Counted from the stretch's first letter, positions 9,240-17,542 are shown. The stretch is 22,817 bases of DNA from RYN-428 sp035695715 (GCA_035695715.1 DASRRM010000440.1:1-22817), one strand, 5' to 3'. The notes: generated by a model from the letters alone, not told the origin. A program made the numbers and translations.

Positions 9240-10001
9240 ATGGCAGAAGACACAACAACCCCGCCGGGCCTGCCGCCGGTCACCTATGCCCCGCGTCCGC
9301 CGCGATTGCGCCGCCCGCCGTTTCTGTTGATTTCGGTGGGTCTGGTGTCGGTGGTGGCGAGTTGGGTGCCGCTGGTGCTGTTCGCCCGGGCCCGCACGAT
9401 CGACAGCGACGCCCCGCGCGTCTCATACATGCAGGACATGGGCAGCCAGCCCAAGTTCCGCGAGCAGCAGAGCAACACGACCTTCGCCGACTTCCGCGCA
9501 GACCGCCTGCCCGTGCCCGGCACCGTCGCCCGCGGCAAGCTGGAAGCCGACGACCATTATTATCGCGGTTACACCCGCAGCGGCGGCACCGTCGCCAAGC
9601 CACAGTTCACCTTTTACGATACGTTCCCGGAAGACGTCAAAGTCGACAAGGCGCTTCTCGAACGCGGGCAGCAGCGCTTTAACATCTACTGCTCGGCATG
9701 CCATGGCTACGACGGCCACGGCCACGGCGCGGTCAACGAACGGGCCATGGAATTGCAGGGCGAGTCGGGCAACCCCAGCGGCACAACCTGGACCCAGGCC
9801 GCCGACCTGACCACCGGCATCCCAACCCAACGCCCGGTCGGGCATATTTACAACACGATTAACGTCGGCATTCGAAGCATGCCGTCCTATGGCGCGCAGA
9901 TTACCGACCCGCACGATCGCTGGGCGATCGTGGCCTACGTCCGCGCCCTGCAGTTCAGTGAAAACGCGCCCGCGGCGAAAGTCGCGGACGCGGGAAAATA
10001 G
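9240..10001 (+). CDS. actE: Alternative complex III subunit E, monohaem cytochrome c
   Basis: This encodes 253 aa. A Pro-rich N-terminus is followed by one membrane anchor (about 28-50). The linker contains the family stretch SYMQDMGSQPKFREQQ and the GTVARG motif (94-99). A class I cytochrome c domain (about 136-240) has CSACH at 151-155 and Met214 in SMPSYG as the likely sixth ligand. In the Act complex ActE holds the sixth haem c and passes electrons toward the oxidase or soluble cytochrome c. The start ATG is preceded by GAGAG about 10 bases upstream. A 6-bp hairpin (10000-10013) overlaps the last bases of the stop codon. Confidence 0.95.
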   Translation: MAEDTTTPPGLPPVTYAPRPPRLRRPPFLLISVGLVSVVASWVPLVLFARARTIDSDAPRVSYMQDMGSQPKFREQQSNTTFADFRADRLPVPGTVARGKLEADDHYYRGYTRSGGTVAKPQFTFYDTFPEDVKVDKALLERGQQRFNIYCSACHGYDGHGHGAVNERAMELQGESGNPSGTTWTQAADLTTGIPTQRPVGHIYNTINVGIRSMPSYGAQITDPHDRWAIVAYVRALQFSENAPAAKVADAGK

Positions 10002-10107
10002 CCGCTTGCGGCTTCGCGAACCAAAAACCGCGATGTCAAAATTCGCGCCAGCAAAATTCGCGACATCAACATAACGCGACGCCCCAACGGTTTGGAGATC
10101 GATAAAC
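10002..10107 (+). other. actE-actF spacer with hairpin and short repeats
   Basis: AGCCGC/GCGGCT (10000-10013) forms a small hairpin at the actE stop. CAAAATTCGCG occurs twice as a direct repeat (10037-10047 and 10052-10062). GATGTC (10032-10037) is inverted as GACATC (10062-10067), so the two direct repeats sit inside a stem-loop. There is no promoter-like pair of boxes. Confidence 0.5.
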
Positions 10108-11520
10108 GTGGCTACTCATCTGTCTGACAACCTCTCCCCCGAAGCCCTGGAATTCCGGGGCAGCGGGAAGCTGTTCGGGGTCGGCGTGGTGCTGGCGATC
10201 GTCGGCGTCGGGGCGGCCTTCGCCCTGAGCTCCAGCTCCGGCGTCACCCCCCCATTCCGCGCGTTTCTCTTCGCGTATCTCATCGCCTATATGACGGCCC
10301 TGGCCATTGCGCTGGGCTGCCTGGGGTTTGTGCTGCTACAACACCTGACCCGCGCTGCCTGGAGCGTTGGCATCCGCCGAACCGCCGAGCATTTCGCGGC
10401 AACCCTGCCGGTACTGGCCGTGCTGTCGCTGCCCATCCTGGCAACCGTGGTTGCTCAAAATGGATATCTTTATCGCTGGGCGCTTCCTGCCACCGTTGCC
10501 GGCGGGCGCGTGACGCAGGCCACCCTGGATTCGGCCGCTGAGAACCAGATGGAGCTGGAGCCGGTCACCAGCGCCGACAAAACCGGCCGCGCCGACGCGG
10601 AATGGAGAGCCGAAGCCAATCCGGCGAACATGAAGCTCGACCCGCTCGATATCGCCAAGCGCAATTATGGTCTGCACTGGCTTAATCCCGGCTTTTTCAT
10701 CGGCCGCGTGGTTTTTTACTTCATCATCTGGAGTTCCATCGCCCTCTGGTATCGCAAGCTTTCCATCGAACAGGATCGCACCGGTGACGAGAAGCTTACC
10801 CTTCGCATGCAGGCGTTCTCAGGCCCGGCGGTGGTCATCATGGTGCTGACGATCACCTTCGGCGTCTTCGATCTGCTGATGTCCCTCGATCCTCACTGGT
10901 ACAGCACCATCTTCGGCATTTATTACATCGCCGACGCCTTCCAGTGCGCTTTCGCGATCATGATCATCGCGGCGTTCTTTCTGCAGACCGGCGGGTATCT
11001 CCGCCGGTCCATCTCCATCGAACATTATCACGACCTGGGTAAATTCCTCTTTTGCTTCACCTTCTTCTACGGCTACATCGCCTTCAGCCAGTACATGCTG
11101 ACCTGGTATTCCGACATCCCCGAGGAAACCGAATGGATGTTCCGCCATGGCGTCAGCACCGCCGGCGTCAATGGTTATAGCGCCGTGATCAAGATCATCC
11201 TCTATTGCCATGTGCTGATTCCGTTTGCCGCCCTGCTGTCGCGGTATCCCAAGCGCCGGCCGGCGTTGCTGCTGTTCTGGGCGTTCTGGCAACTGGTGTT
11301 CGTGGCGGTGGACATGTACTGGCTGATCATGCCGGAAATGGGATCCAACGATCCGAATTATTACGGCCCGACGACATCGAACATGCTGATCTCAGCTTGT
11401 GCGCTGCTCGGATTTACCGGCGTGATGATGGCGGGGTTCGGCATGCTGGCGGGCAAAGCCAGCCTGCGCCCGACGCGCGATCCGCGGCTTGCCGATTCCC
11501 TGGTGTTTCAGAATATTTGA
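10108..11520 (+). CDS. actF: Alternative complex III subunit F, second quinol-binding membrane protein
   Basis: This encodes 470 aa starting with GTG at 10108; GGAG at 10094-10097 supports this start. It is the second NrfD-like membrane subunit, with about ten helices. Blocks typical of ActF are WSVGIRRTAEH, DPHWYSTIFGIYYIAD near residue 270 and YIAFSQYMLTWYSDIPEE near 330. A hydrophilic loop at about 140-190 lies between helices. With ActC it forms the pseudo-symmetric membrane core of the complex. ActF lacks bound redox cofactors in known structures. The next gene starts 14 bases after its stop. Confidence 0.95.
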   Translation: MATHLSDNLSPEALEFRGSGKLFGVGVVLAIVGVGAAFALSSSSGVTPPFRAFLFAYLIAYMTALAIALGCLGFVLLQHLTRAAWSVGIRRTAEHFAATLPVLAVLSLPILATVVAQNGYLYRWALPATVAGGRVTQATLDSAAENQMELEPVTSADKTGRADAEWRAEANPANMKLDPLDIAKRNYGLHWLNPGFFIGRVVFYFIIWSSIALWYRKLSIEQDRTGDEKLTLRMQAFSGPAVVIMVLTITFGVFDLLMSLDPHWYSTIFGIYYIADAFQCAFAIMIIAAFFLQTGGYLRRSISIEHYHDLGKFLFCFTFFYGYIAFSQYMLTWYSDIPEETEWMFRHGVSTAGVNGYSAVIKIILYCHVLIPFAALLSRYPKRRPALLLFWAFWQLVFVAVDMYWLIMPEMGSNDPNYYGPTTSNMLISACALLGFTGVMMAGFGMLAGKASLRPTRDPRLADSLVFQNI

Positions 11521-11534
11521 TGTGAGGCCGCCCC

Positions 11535-11879
11535 ATGGCGATGAAACAAGAAGCCAATACGCCAGTCGTGCTGACCATCGGCGCTATCTCCTGCTTTTTG
11601 ATCCTGGTGATCATGTTCGGGACCGAAGCCTGGTTCCGCTACGAGCAGCGCAATGAGATGGACACGCTCTGGAATGAGAACCCCAATACCTGGCTGATCG
11701 ATCGCCGCGATGCCCAGAAGGCGCACATTGTTGCCCCGGCGTCGGAAGATCCCAAGACCCACGCCCGGCATGTGCCGATCGAGGTCGCCATGGAGGAGGT
11801 CATCAAGACCGGCGGAAAGGCCCCGGCAACGCAGCCATCGGCCGAGCCGGCGACCGCGCCTGCGGCGCGGGCGGAATAG
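11535..11879 (+). CDS. Small single-helix membrane protein of the Act-Cox cluster
   Basis: This encodes 114 aa. GAGG is seven bases before the ATG. One membrane helix (about 10-30) is followed by a short hydrophilic domain with LWNENPNTWLIDRRDAQK and HVPIEVAMEEVIK, and then an Ala/Pro/Thr tail. I recall small proteins in this position, between actF and sco, with the pattern W-x-x-(D/R)-R...(R/H)(I/V)PIxxAMExV. The same pattern occurs in the N-terminal parts of some SCO-linked cytochrome proteins. A role as an accessory subunit or assembly factor of the ACIII-caa3 complex is inference from position alone. Confidence 0.85.
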   Translation: MAMKQEANTPVVLTIGAISCFLILVIMFGTEAWFRYEQRNEMDTLWNENPNTWLIDRRDAQKAHIVAPASEDPKTHARHVPIEVAMEEVIKTGGKAPATQPSAEPATAPAARAE

Positions 11880-11881
11880 AA

Positions 11882-11952
11882 CCGACCTGGTGTCGGAATG
11901 CGATGACAGCCCGATGCTGCCAACGGCATTGCGAAAAAAGTGAATGCCGTTG
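11882..11952 (+). promoter_or_regulatory. Two hairpins between the small membrane gene and sco
   Basis: CCGAC/GTCGG (11882-11896) is a 5-bp hairpin with a 5-base loop. CAACGGCATT (11921-11930) and AATGCCGTTG (11943-11952) form a perfect 10-bp stem with a 12-base A-rich loop. A-rich sequence, not T, follows, so this is not a standard intrinsic terminator. It could mark an mRNA processing or stability point between the act and sco-cox parts. Confidence 0.6.
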
Positions 11953-12004
11953 AAAAATAATCGCGAAAACTCGCCTTTGACCGGCGACGCGACGTAAAAC
12001 GCTC

Positions 12005-12880
12005 ATGACCCATTCGATTCAACATCTTCTAACCATCATTGCCGCCGCAGTGGTGCTGTGTTTCGTCGGCCCGGCAAGGGCCAGCTTCGTGGATGGCAAT
12101 ACCCCTGGCGCGCCCCAGCCGATTTACGTTCCAGACAGCGAGAAGAGCGTGAGCGTGAAAGAGCATCTGGGGGCAACCTTGCCGCTGGATGCCTGGTTCA
12201 CGGACGATACCGGCAAGCCGGTGCAGCTTCGCCAGTATTTTTCCGGGCACAAGAAGCCGGTCATTTTGCAGATCGGCTATTTCCGCTGCCCGATGCTTTG
12301 CAGCCTGGTTTCCCGCGGGCTGGTGGATTCGCTGAAAGACGTTCGGCTCAACGCCGGCCCGGATTACGACGTGGTTTTCCTCAGCATCGATCCGCGCGAG
12401 ACGCCGGAACTGGCGGCGGCCAAGAAGGAATCGTTCATCAAGACCTACGCCCACGATGGTTCGGAAAATGCCTGGCATCTGCTGGTTGGAAACAAGCTGC
12501 AGATTGACCGGGTGACCGATGCGACGGGAATTGGCTACAAGTGGGTGGGCCGGGCGCAGCAATATTCGCACCCTGCCGTCACCGTCATCGCTTCCCCCGA
12601 AGGGAAAATCTGCCGGTATCTGTATGGCGTGAAATTCGATCCGGGGACGATGCGGCTGTCGTTGGTGGAGGCCTCCAACGAACAGATCGGTACAACGACT
12701 GATGAATTTATCCTGACCTGTTTCCAGTTCGACGGGAAGCAGGGCAAGTATGCCCTGGCCGCCATCAAACTGATGAAAGTCGGCGGTTTGCTGACAATGC
12801 TGATTTTGGGAGGCGCGATTTTCTGGTTCTGGAAGCGCGCCCGCCGTGTGAGCGATGAATCGATCGACGGACCGGTATAA
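12005..12880 (+). CDS. sco: SCO1/SenC-family copper chaperone for cytochrome oxidase
   Basis: This encodes 291 aa. An N-terminal signal (about 5-27) ends in ARA-S. The thioredoxin-like SCO domain (about 55-225) carries the copper ligands Cys95 and Cys99 in CPMLC and His189 in YSHPAV. It also has FLSIDPRETPE (125-135). The region after 235 has a CFQFDGKQGKYALA block seen in SCO proteins of this group. A C-terminal membrane helix follows (about 258-276). It delivers copper to the CuA site of CoxB, whose gene comes next. Its location between the ACIII and oxidase genes fits that assembly role. No strong Shine-Dalgarno sequence precedes the ATG. Confidence 0.94.
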   Translation: MTHSIQHLLTIIAAAVVLCFVGPARASFVDGNTPGAPQPIYVPDSEKSVSVKEHLGATLPLDAWFTDDTGKPVQLRQYFSGHKKPVILQIGYFRCPMLCSLVSRGLVDSLKDVRLNAGPDYDVVFLSIDPRETPELAAAKKESFIKTYAHDGSENAWHLLVGNKLQIDRVTDATGIGYKWVGRAQQYSHPAVTVIASPEGKICRYLYGVKFDPGTMRLSLVEASNEQIGTTTDEFILTCFQFDGKQGKYALAAIKLMKVGGLLTMLILGGAIFWFWKRARRVSDESIDGPV

Positions 12881-12919
12881 AGCCGGTGATTTCGCAGAAG
12901 ACGAGTGAAAGCTGAGCCT

Positions 12920-14272
12920 ATGTTGCAAGCACCATTAGCCGCCATCTGGCTGCCCGACGCGGCGTCTAAAAACGCCGCCGCCTACGATCCGCTGTTTTAT
13001 TTCATCCTGGGCGTCAATGTCTTTTTCTCGTCGCTCATCATGGCGATGCTGATCTTTTTCGTTTTCAAATACCGCCATCGCGAAGGCCGCCCCCACGACC
13101 CGACCGCCGGCCACAGCACCGCCCTGGAACTGACCTGGACCATCATTCCCACGATGCTGGTGCTGGTGATCTTCTATTTCGGGTTCCGCGGCTATCTCCA
13201 CGCCAACCCGCCGCAGGTTATCCCCAATGCCGATTCGGTGACCGCCAATGGCGCGATGTGGAATTGGACCTTCACCTATGCCAATAACCACACCGATCCG
13301 GAATTACATCTGGTGGTGAACAAGCCAACCAACATGGAGCTTCAGTCGGCCGACGTGATCCACGATCTGGACATCCCGGCTTTCCGGATGAAAAAAGACG
13401 TGGTGCCGGGCCGATACAATAAGGAATGGTTCGAGCCCACCGTCGCCAGCGCCCCGCCGGCAACCGTGCTGGTCTGGCATGACAGTAAGCCGGTTCCCGC
13501 CGCGTTCGTTGCCGATGAGGATGGGTATTACGGCGTCTATCCCAACAACAGCGAATTCCCAATTGCGACCACCGATCTTGTGCCCGGCGAATCGCTCAGC
13601 TTCGAGAAAAAGGACGGAAAATCAGTCGCCGTTTCCATGCATTACGGGAAGCGCGTTGAAACTGCCCTTGATTTTGAGACTGCCCCTGAATACGCCTGGA
13701 AGAAAATCGACTTTTACGATGTGTATTGCGCCATGTACTGCGGCACCGGGCATTCCATCATGCTGGCCAAATGCATCGTGCAGACCCAGGACGAATTTGA
13801 CCGCTGGATGGCTCACCAGATCGTCTGGGAGCCGCGGATGTCGTATGTCGACCGCGGCAAGGAACTGGCCGGCCAGATGGGGTGTGTGACCTGCCATTCA
13901 CATGATGGGGCGGCAATGACCGGCCCCACCTGGAAGAATCTTTATGGCTCGACAGTCGAGCTAAACGGCGCCCCCTCGGTGCTGGCGGATGATGCGTACA
14001 TTGAAGAATCGATTCTGCTGCCGAGCAAAAAGATCGTGAAGGGTTTCGAAGACAAGATGCCGCAGGATTTCGGCACGAAGCTGAAACCCAACGACATCAC
14101 CGCCCTCACCTGGTACATGAAGTCGATCAGTGCCAATTACAAGGGCGATATGAAGGTGGGCTTGAAAGTGGGTGCGGCAATGAAGGCCGGACACCCGGCA
14201 ACTCAGCCCACCACCGTGCCGGCGGGAACGCCCTCGCCAACGTCCGAGCCCCCGGCAGTAACGCCGCATTGA
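12920..14272 (+). CDS. coxB: caa3-type cytochrome c oxidase subunit II with fused cytochrome c
   Basis: This encodes 450 aa from the ATG at 12920; an in-frame GTG at 12905 is an alternative. Two membrane helices (about 24-49 and 72-92) precede the cupredoxin domain. CuA ligands are His148, Cys270, Cys274, His278 and Met281. The loop reads CAMYCGTGH, so the Glu that normally sits between the two cysteines (Glu198 in bovine numbering) is Met272. Between the WFEPT strand (170-174) and the CuA loop there are about 85 more residues than in usual caa3 subunits. The C-terminal cytochrome c domain has CVTCH at 322-326 and Met380 in DKMPQDF as axial ligand. A Pro/Thr tail ends the protein. The stop codon lies inside an 8-bp perfect hairpin. 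Confidence 0.95.
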   Translation: MLQAPLAAIWLPDAASKNAAAYDPLFYFILGVNVFFSSLIMAMLIFFVFKYRHREGRPHDPTAGHSTALELTWTIIPTMLVLVIFYFGFRGYLHANPPQVIPNADSVTANGAMWNWTFTYANNHTDPELHLVVNKPTNMELQSADVIHDLDIPAFRMKKDVVPGRYNKEWFEPTVASAPPATVLVWHDSKPVPAAFVADEDGYYGVYPNNSEFPIATTDLVPGESLSFEKKDGKSVAVSMHYGKRVETALDFETAPEYAWKKIDFYDVYCAMYCGTGHSIMLAKCIVQTQDEFDRWMAHQIVWEPRMSYVDRGKELAGQMGCVTCHSHDGAAMTGPTWKNLYGSTVELNGAPSVLADDAYIEESILLPSKKIVKGFEDKMPQDFGTKLKPNDITALTWYMKSISANYKGDMKVGLKVGAAMKAGHPATQPTTVPAGTPSPTSEPPAVTPH

Positions 14273-14279
14273 TGCGGCG
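14262..14279 (+). promoter_or_regulatory. Hairpin enclosing the coxB stop codon
   Basis: CGCCGCAT (14262-14269) and ATGCGGCG (14272-14279) are exact complements around a two-base centre, and the TGA stop (14270-14272) lies at the loop. No T run follows. It may slow 3' degradation of the upstream mRNA or affect termination and re-initiation before coxA. Confidence 0.55.
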
Positions 14280-14336
14280 ATGAGATGAAATGATGTATCG
14301 GTCTGACAAGATGTTGATTTCGACCGGAGTTTGACG

Positions 14337-16157
14337 ATGTCTGCGATCACAGGTCCATTACCGCACGGTCACGGCGACGCTGCCACAGGGCATACCGGCG
14401 ACTCGGGAAAACCCGACAACTACCTCACCCACGGCAAGGGCATCGCCTCGTGGATTTTCACGCTCGACCACAAGCGCATCGGGCTGTTGTACATGGGCGG
14501 CGTGTTGACGTTCTTCGCGTTCGGCGGGTTCTTCGCCGTCGCCTTGCGCACCATGCTCTGGAGCCCGCACGTCAACGACAACTCCGCCGCCGCTACCGCT
14601 TCGTTCAACCTCTACAACAACTTCTTCACCCTGCACGGCGCGGTGATGGTCTTTTTGTTCATCATCCCGGCCGTCCCGGCCATCATGGGCAACTTCATCC
14701 TGCCCATGCAGCTTGGTGCAAAAGACGTCGCCTTCCCCCGCCTCAACCTCCTCAGCCTCTGGATCTACTGGCTCGGCGGATTGTTCTTCGTCTACCTTCT
14801 TTTCAGCGGCGTATACCATGCCTATGCGTCAGCGCATGGGTGGCAACATGATACCCTGCCCGGCGGATTCGGCCTCGACACCGGGTGGACCTTCTACACC
14901 CCCTACAGCTCATCCAAAGCCATGGGCTCGGTCACCATGGCGGTGATGGGCGTGTTTTTCCTGGGATTCAGCTCCATCCTTACCGGCGTTAATTTCATCG
15001 CCACCATGCACACCCTGCGGCCCAAGGGAATGACCTGGTTCCGCATGCCGCTGTTTCTCTGGGCCCTCTACGCCACCAGCATCATGCAGATTCTGGCGAC
15101 GCCGGTGCTGGCCATCACCCTGCTTCTGCTGGCTTGCGAGCGGCTGGTCGGCGTGGGAATTTTCGACCCGCGCCTCGGCGGCGACCCGGTGCTCTTCCAA
15201 CACTTTTTCTGGTTCTATTCTCACCCCGCCGTCTACATCATGATCCTGCCCGCCATGGGTGTGATCTCCGAACTCATGGTCACCTTCAGCCGAAAGCACA
15301 TCTTCGGCTACAACTTCATCGCCATGAGCTCGCTGGCCATCGCACTGGTCAGCTTTTTGGTGTGGGGCCATCACATGTTCGTCAGCGGCCAGTCGCCGCT
15401 GTCGGCCTCCATCTTCAGCCTGCTGACCATGGCCGTTGCCATCCCGTCGGCAGTGAAGGTCTTTAACTGGCTCGGCACCATGTACAAGGGCGACATCCGC
15501 CTGGAAGTGCCGATGCTCTATGCACTGGGATTCATCTACCTCTTCACCATCGGCGGCCTGACGGGCCTGTTCCTCGCGTCGATGTCCACCGACATCCACC
15601 TGACCCACACCTACTTTATCGTCGCGCATTTCCACTACGTGATGATGGGCAGCACGCTTTTTGCGTTCCTGGGCGGAATGTATTACTGGTGGCCCAAGAT
15701 GTTTGGGCGGCTGGCGGAAAAGAAGCCCGGCGTGATCGCCTTCATCTTCGTCTTCGTCGGGTTTAACCTGACGTTCTTCCCCCAGTTCATCATGGGCGCC
15801 CGCGGCATGCCCCGCCGATATGCGTTCTACCTGCATAAATTCGAGATTTTCCACCGCTGCTCGACCATCGGCGCCTATACCATGGCCACCGGGCTGGTGT
15901 TGGCCGGAATTAATCTGTTGATGGCGCTGCGAACGGGCCGCAAGTCCCCGGACAATCCCTGGGGAGGCAGCACCCTGGAGTGGGCCACCAGCTCTCCTCC
16001 ACCCCACGATAATTTCAACTACACCCCCGTGGCCGGCGACCCCTACGACCTCCACGGGCTTGAATACGACGAGAAGATCGGAGGATGGGTGCGCAACGAG
16101 GAAGTCGCAAAGAAATCCCGCGAAGCATCCCATCACCACGGGGTCGCGCCTGCGTGA
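14337..16157 (+). CDS. coxA: Cytochrome c oxidase subunit I (A2-type haem-copper oxidase)
   Basis: This encodes 606 aa from the ATG at 14337, with GGAG seven bases upstream; a TTG at 14331 is in frame but less likely. It is the catalytic, proton-pumping subunit, with about 12 membrane helices. Haem a ligands are His100 and His433. The haem a3 ligand is His431. CuB ligands are His296, His345 and His346, with Tyr300 as the cross-linked Tyr. Helix VI reads WFYSHPAVY, so the Glu of A1 oxidases is replaced by the Tyr-Ser pair (294-295) that defines the A2 type. The K-channel Lys374 and the D-channel entry Asp130 are present. In the loop DIHLTHTYFIVAHFH, the His-Asp pair that binds Mg in canonical oxidases is Thr423-His424. 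The His-rich tail is normal in length. Confidence 0.97.
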   Translation: MSAITGPLPHGHGDAATGHTGDSGKPDNYLTHGKGIASWIFTLDHKRIGLLYMGGVLTFFAFGGFFAVALRTMLWSPHVNDNSAAATASFNLYNNFFTLHGAVMVFLFIIPAVPAIMGNFILPMQLGAKDVAFPRLNLLSLWIYWLGGLFFVYLLFSGVYHAYASAHGWQHDTLPGGFGLDTGWTFYTPYSSSKAMGSVTMAVMGVFFLGFSSILTGVNFIATMHTLRPKGMTWFRMPLFLWALYATSIMQILATPVLAITLLLLACERLVGVGIFDPRLGGDPVLFQHFFWFYSHPAVYIMILPAMGVISELMVTFSRKHIFGYNFIAMSSLAIALVSFLVWGHHMFVSGQSPLSASIFSLLTMAVAIPSAVKVFNWLGTMYKGDIRLEVPMLYALGFIYLFTIGGLTGLFLASMSTDIHLTHTYFIVAHFHYVMMGSTLFAFLGGMYYWWPKMFGRLAEKKPGVIAFIFVFVGFNLTFFPQFIMGARGMPRRYAFYLHKFEIFHRCSTIGAYTMATGLVLAGINLLMALRTGRKSPDNPWGGSTLEWATSSPPPHDNFNYTPVAGDPYDLHGLEYDEKIGGWVRNEEVAKKSREASHHHGVAPA

Positions 16158-16312
16158 TGCAACAGAATCGAGTCGAAAGCGAGCGCAAATCGCACCGAAT
16201 ATTCGCGCGGTTTGATCGCTTCAGCGATCGGTATACGGAGCGAGTCTGAAGAACCTGAATGTTTCCGAAATCGAAGGTGGACCCCACTCCACCCAACCCA
16301 GAGAAGACTTGA
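16158..16312 (+). other. coxA-coxC spacer with two hairpins
   Basis: GATCGC/GCGATC with a TTCA loop (16214-16229) and GGTGGA/TCCACC with a CCCCAC loop (16276-16293) form two 6-bp hairpins. The second ends about 20 bases before the coxC ATG and could influence its translation. No T run and no clear promoter boxes are visible. Confidence 0.5.
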
Positions 16313-17542
16313 ATGAGTAACGCAGCAATAACCCCCGGCGGCGCGATCGCGGTGGACCCGCACGACGCCCATGCCGGCAATCATCACGATCCGCATCTGG
16401 CGCATCACTTCGACACGCCCGAGCAACAATACATCTCAGCGAAGCTGGGCATGTGGATCTTCCTCGGCACCGAAATTCTGATGTTCGGCGGCCTGTTCTG
16501 CGCCTACGCGGTCTATCGCCATAACCACCAGGAAGTTTTCGAATACGCCCACCGCGCCCTGGATAAATGGCTCGGCGCGATCAACACGCTCGTCCTCATC
16601 ACCAGCAGCTTGACGATGGCCTGGGCAGTCCGCTCTTCGCAGCTTGGCAACCAGACCTCGCTCCGCTGGCTGATGGTTGTGACCATCATTGGCGGGTACG
16701 TATTTCTGGGCATCAAGTCAGTCGAATATCACACCAAATGGCATCACGAACTGTTCCTCGGATCCACCAATAAATTCTACAAGAGCCCCGGCCAGAGCCT
16801 GGCTGACGTCGCCCGTTCCGAGGAGAAGGAAGAAGCCGAGGTGGCGGCATCTCAAAAAGGCCATTACGCCGTTGCCGGCGCCACGAACGAGCAGCCAGCC
16901 AGCGAAGCCAAGACTGCCGAAAATGGTTCTGCTGCCAAGGCCCCCTCGGCAGTCGAAAAAGCCGTGATCGACCCCGTCAGCGATGCCCCGCCCGATCCCA
17001 ATCGCTTCACGGGCAACGGCAGCGATGCCGCCCAGATCCATCCCGGTTTTGCCGACCCGGCCGGGCTGGCTCCCGCGGAAACGGAAAAGCACAAGCAAGA
17101 GTTGGAGCTTAAGGATCTCAACTCGCGCGAGCAACACCAGATCTACACCTTCTTCGCCGTCTATTTCGTCATGACCGGCCTGCACGGCATTCACGTGGTC
17201 ATCGGGATGTCGCTGATCATTTGGGTTTTGCTTCGCTCGCTGGGCCCAAAGAACGTTGCCTGGGCGCTGCCGCTGGTGCCGGCCAGCGTCGGCGTGTTCG
17301 TTGCCGTCGTCGGGATCATCATCGGCGGAGAGGTGGGCATGAAGCTCATCGTCGGCGGGCTGATCCTTGCGGTGCTATGCGTTATCTGGGCAATGATCTG
17401 GGCTCCCATGCGCCGCAATCGCAGCGGCGAAAGCGAATTCGGCCCAACCTACTTCACCCCCGTCGACCTGGTCGGCCTCTACTGGCACTTGGTCGATATG
17501 ATCTGGATCTTCTTGTTCCCGATGCTGTATTTGATTCATTGA
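16313..17542 (+). CDS. coxC: Cytochrome c oxidase subunit III with large insertions
   Basis: This encodes 409 aa, about twice the length usual for the five-helix subunit III of caa3 oxidases. A His-rich N-terminus precedes helices at about 44-66, 85-106 and 118-138. A hydrophilic low-complexity segment, rich in Ala, Glu, Lys and Pro, fills about 151-270. Then come the conserved YFVMTGLHGIHVVIGM helix (about 278-308), two helices not found in the standard fold (about 317-337 and 341-363), and the conserved GLYWHLVDMIWIFLFPMLYL helix (383-407). The conserved ends show that it is a true subunit III and not a fusion of unrelated genes. Subunit III supports proton uptake and stability of the oxidase. 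AGAGAAG precedes the start. Confidence 0.93.
   Translation: MSNAAITPGGAIAVDPHDAHAGNHHDPHLAHHFDTPEQQYISAKLGMWIFLGTEILMFGGLFCAYAVYRHNHQEVFEYAHRALDKWLGAINTLVLITSSLTMAWAVRSSQLGNQTSLRWLMVVTIIGGYVFLGIKSVEYHTKWHHELFLGSTNKFYKSPGQSLADVARSEEKEEAEVAASQKGHYAVAGATNEQPASEAKTAENGSAAKAPSAVEKAVIDPVSDAPPDPNRFTGNGSDAAQIHPGFADPAGLAPAETEKHKQELELKDLNSREQHQIYTFFAVYFVMTGLHGIHVVIGMSLIIWVLLRSLGPKNVAWALPLVPASVGVFVAVVGIIIGGEVGMKLIVGGLILAVLCVIWAMIWAPMRRNRSGESEFGPTYFTPVDLVGLYWHLVDMIWIFLFPMLYLIH

Noticed and set aside
14910..16139. 409-codon ORF antisense to coxA, and similar long antisense ORFs inside actB
   Set aside because: These are frames kept open by the codon use of a G+C-rich gene. The products are His/Gly/Asp/Arg-rich with no domain pattern, and the sense genes are certain.
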